Assembly: GCA_003250355.1 (NCBI GenBank)
Contig: QKGS01000065.1
Coordinates: 1-50,315, forward strand
Reading direction: 5' to 3'
Source: Bacteroidota bacterium
GTDB taxonomy: Bacteria; Bacteroidota; Bacteroidia; Bacteroidales; SZUA-534
Length of the DNA stretch: 50,315 nt
Below the pieces are notes generated by a model. The model was not told the origin of the DNA and searched no databases. It saw only the letters and a list, made by a program, of their open reading frames with translations. Every line of letters starts with the position of its first letter. Position 1 is the stretch's first letter. This document shows, piece after piece, positions 49,704-50,315 of the stretch. Made by a program: the position numbers and the translations under genes.

Positions 49704-50315
49704 TTTTTCCAGGATAGTATTCCTTCGTATTTTGACACTATAGTATATCCGGTATTTGCCGAAATAAGGGCTAAAATGAATGAGATACCTATGGCAAGTG
49801 ATTTTTGGATGATAACACTTGACCAAACACAGGAGATTGATGTTCTGGAGGCATTTGGCACCGACAGAGCCGGATACGAATGGTGGAATACACAACTACA
49901 TTTGAGTCATCACACTTTTATAAGAGAACCTTTTCAAGACTATCAACCCAAAGACAATGGGAGCTGGTATAAAGATGGAAACAGAAGATGGAGCGCATCA
50001 TACTTTCGTATAGGCGTATATTGGAAAAGCCCTTTTGAACTTGAGTACTATATTGAAGGCGAAATGGTTCGCTCGCTTTACCACAATGCTGTTGCCGATA
50101 AAACAAGTACCGGATGGAAATATTCATACCAAAGCAAGACCAATGGAGTTGTGAATGAAAGTGCCGGATACCACACCATGACAACCCACAGCACAAGTAC
50201 TGATTTCTCGCAAAGCAAATTAGAAGCAGCCAGTGCAGCATCGCAGGTTAATATTATTGACGCATATAATTATCTGAACAATACCGGACTTTCGAGAAAA
50301 TCATACCTGCTTTTC
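49704..50315 (+). pseudogene. GH16-family (beta-agarase-like) hydrolase, 5'-truncated and cut by window edge
   Basis: The plus-strand frame is open from 49704 to the window end (at least 204 codons). It contains VYPVFAEIRAKMNEIPMASD, then FWMITLDQTQEIDVLEAFGT. EIDVLE is the GH16 catalytic ExDxxE motif (Glu at 49833, Asp at 49839, Glu at 49848). RLHLSHHTFIR-like LHLSHHTFIREPFQDYQPKD and FRIGVYWKSPFELEYYIEGE match agarase-type GH16 enzymes. The signal peptide and first strands are missing: an in-frame TAG sits at 49701 and no upstream coding is found. The first ATG is at 49776. Agarases degrade red-algal galactan. Either a fragment or a gene with a damaged 5' end. Confidence 0.8.

Noticed and set aside
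49683-50241. Two minus-strand frames overlapping the GH16 region
   Set aside because: Cys- and His-rich sequence without family pattern, antisense to a convincing GH16 frame carrying the catalytic ExDxxE motif.

Overview
The window looks like a chromosomal segment of a Bacteroidota bacterium, probably from the marine or sediment-type Bacteroidales/Marinilabiliales/Cytophagales range. Support comes from GldH, RicT, a T9SS-like C-terminal region, DUF6427 next to purD, an IPExxxVDY protein after acpP-fabF-rnc, Bacteroidota-type promoters (TTTG, about 20 bp, TAnnTTTG), no Shine-Dalgarno signal of note, and an agarase-like GH16 fragment. The species cannot be named from sequence alone.

Layout. 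1-5414 (minus strand) is a type I restriction-modification operon read hsdM > GIY-YIG nuclease > hsdS > XRE/ImmA-IrrE regulator > PIN protein > hsdR (cut by the window edge). It is the most unusual region. A small GIY-YIG gene sits in two related short-repeat arrays inserted exactly at the hsdM stop codon. hsdS carries a repeat-derived serine-rich N-terminal extension and a 2-base frameshift between its two halves. 5537-13250 holds an outer-membrane barrel with a frameshift after its signal peptide, a prolyl oligopeptidase, rpsO, a Uma2-family protein, trmB, gldH, ricT and a HAD phosphatase. 13266-17721 holds a secreted protein with a T9SS-like tail, lgt with an overlapping lipoprotein gene, a core-less amidohydrolase remnant, a ligand-poor hemerythrin-like protein and a GT-B glycosyltransferase. 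17833-24873 is a housekeeping run: sufBCD, folB, tRNA-Cys, acpP, fabF, rnc and an IPExxxVDY protein. 24908-33430 holds tdh, an M20 dipeptidase, a nonsense-mutated AlbA_2/ATPase gene in what may be a mobile cassette, an orphan response regulator, a barrel protein and priA. An AT-rich 400-bp gap with repeated ACTAAT/ATTAGT boxes follows. 33829-44693 holds a DUF6261-like gene, a MazG-like gene, dtd, ispD, DUF2461, tsaE, DUF6427, purD, an M16 peptidase, a LytS-type kinase lacking its N-box Asn, a heptose-7-phosphate kinase and alanine dehydrogenase. 44762-50315 holds two CDGSH iron-sulfur genes, a palindrome-rich gene-free gap, dxs, a GntR/FCD regulator, a decayed MNT/HEPN toxin-antitoxin pair and a 5'-truncated GH16 agarase-like gene running off the right edge.

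How genes work together. sufBCD builds Fe-S clusters. ispD and dxs both serve the MEP isoprenoid pathway. acpP-fabF serves fatty-acid elongation. Lgt lipidates lipoproteins such as GldH and the gene overlapping lgt. Six reading frames are visibly broken or truncated (hsdS, the 5.6-6.5 kb barrel, the AlbA_2 gene, HEPN, MNT, GH16). All but the barrel are accessory genes, which fits real decay, though assembly error cannot be excluded for the single-base cases.
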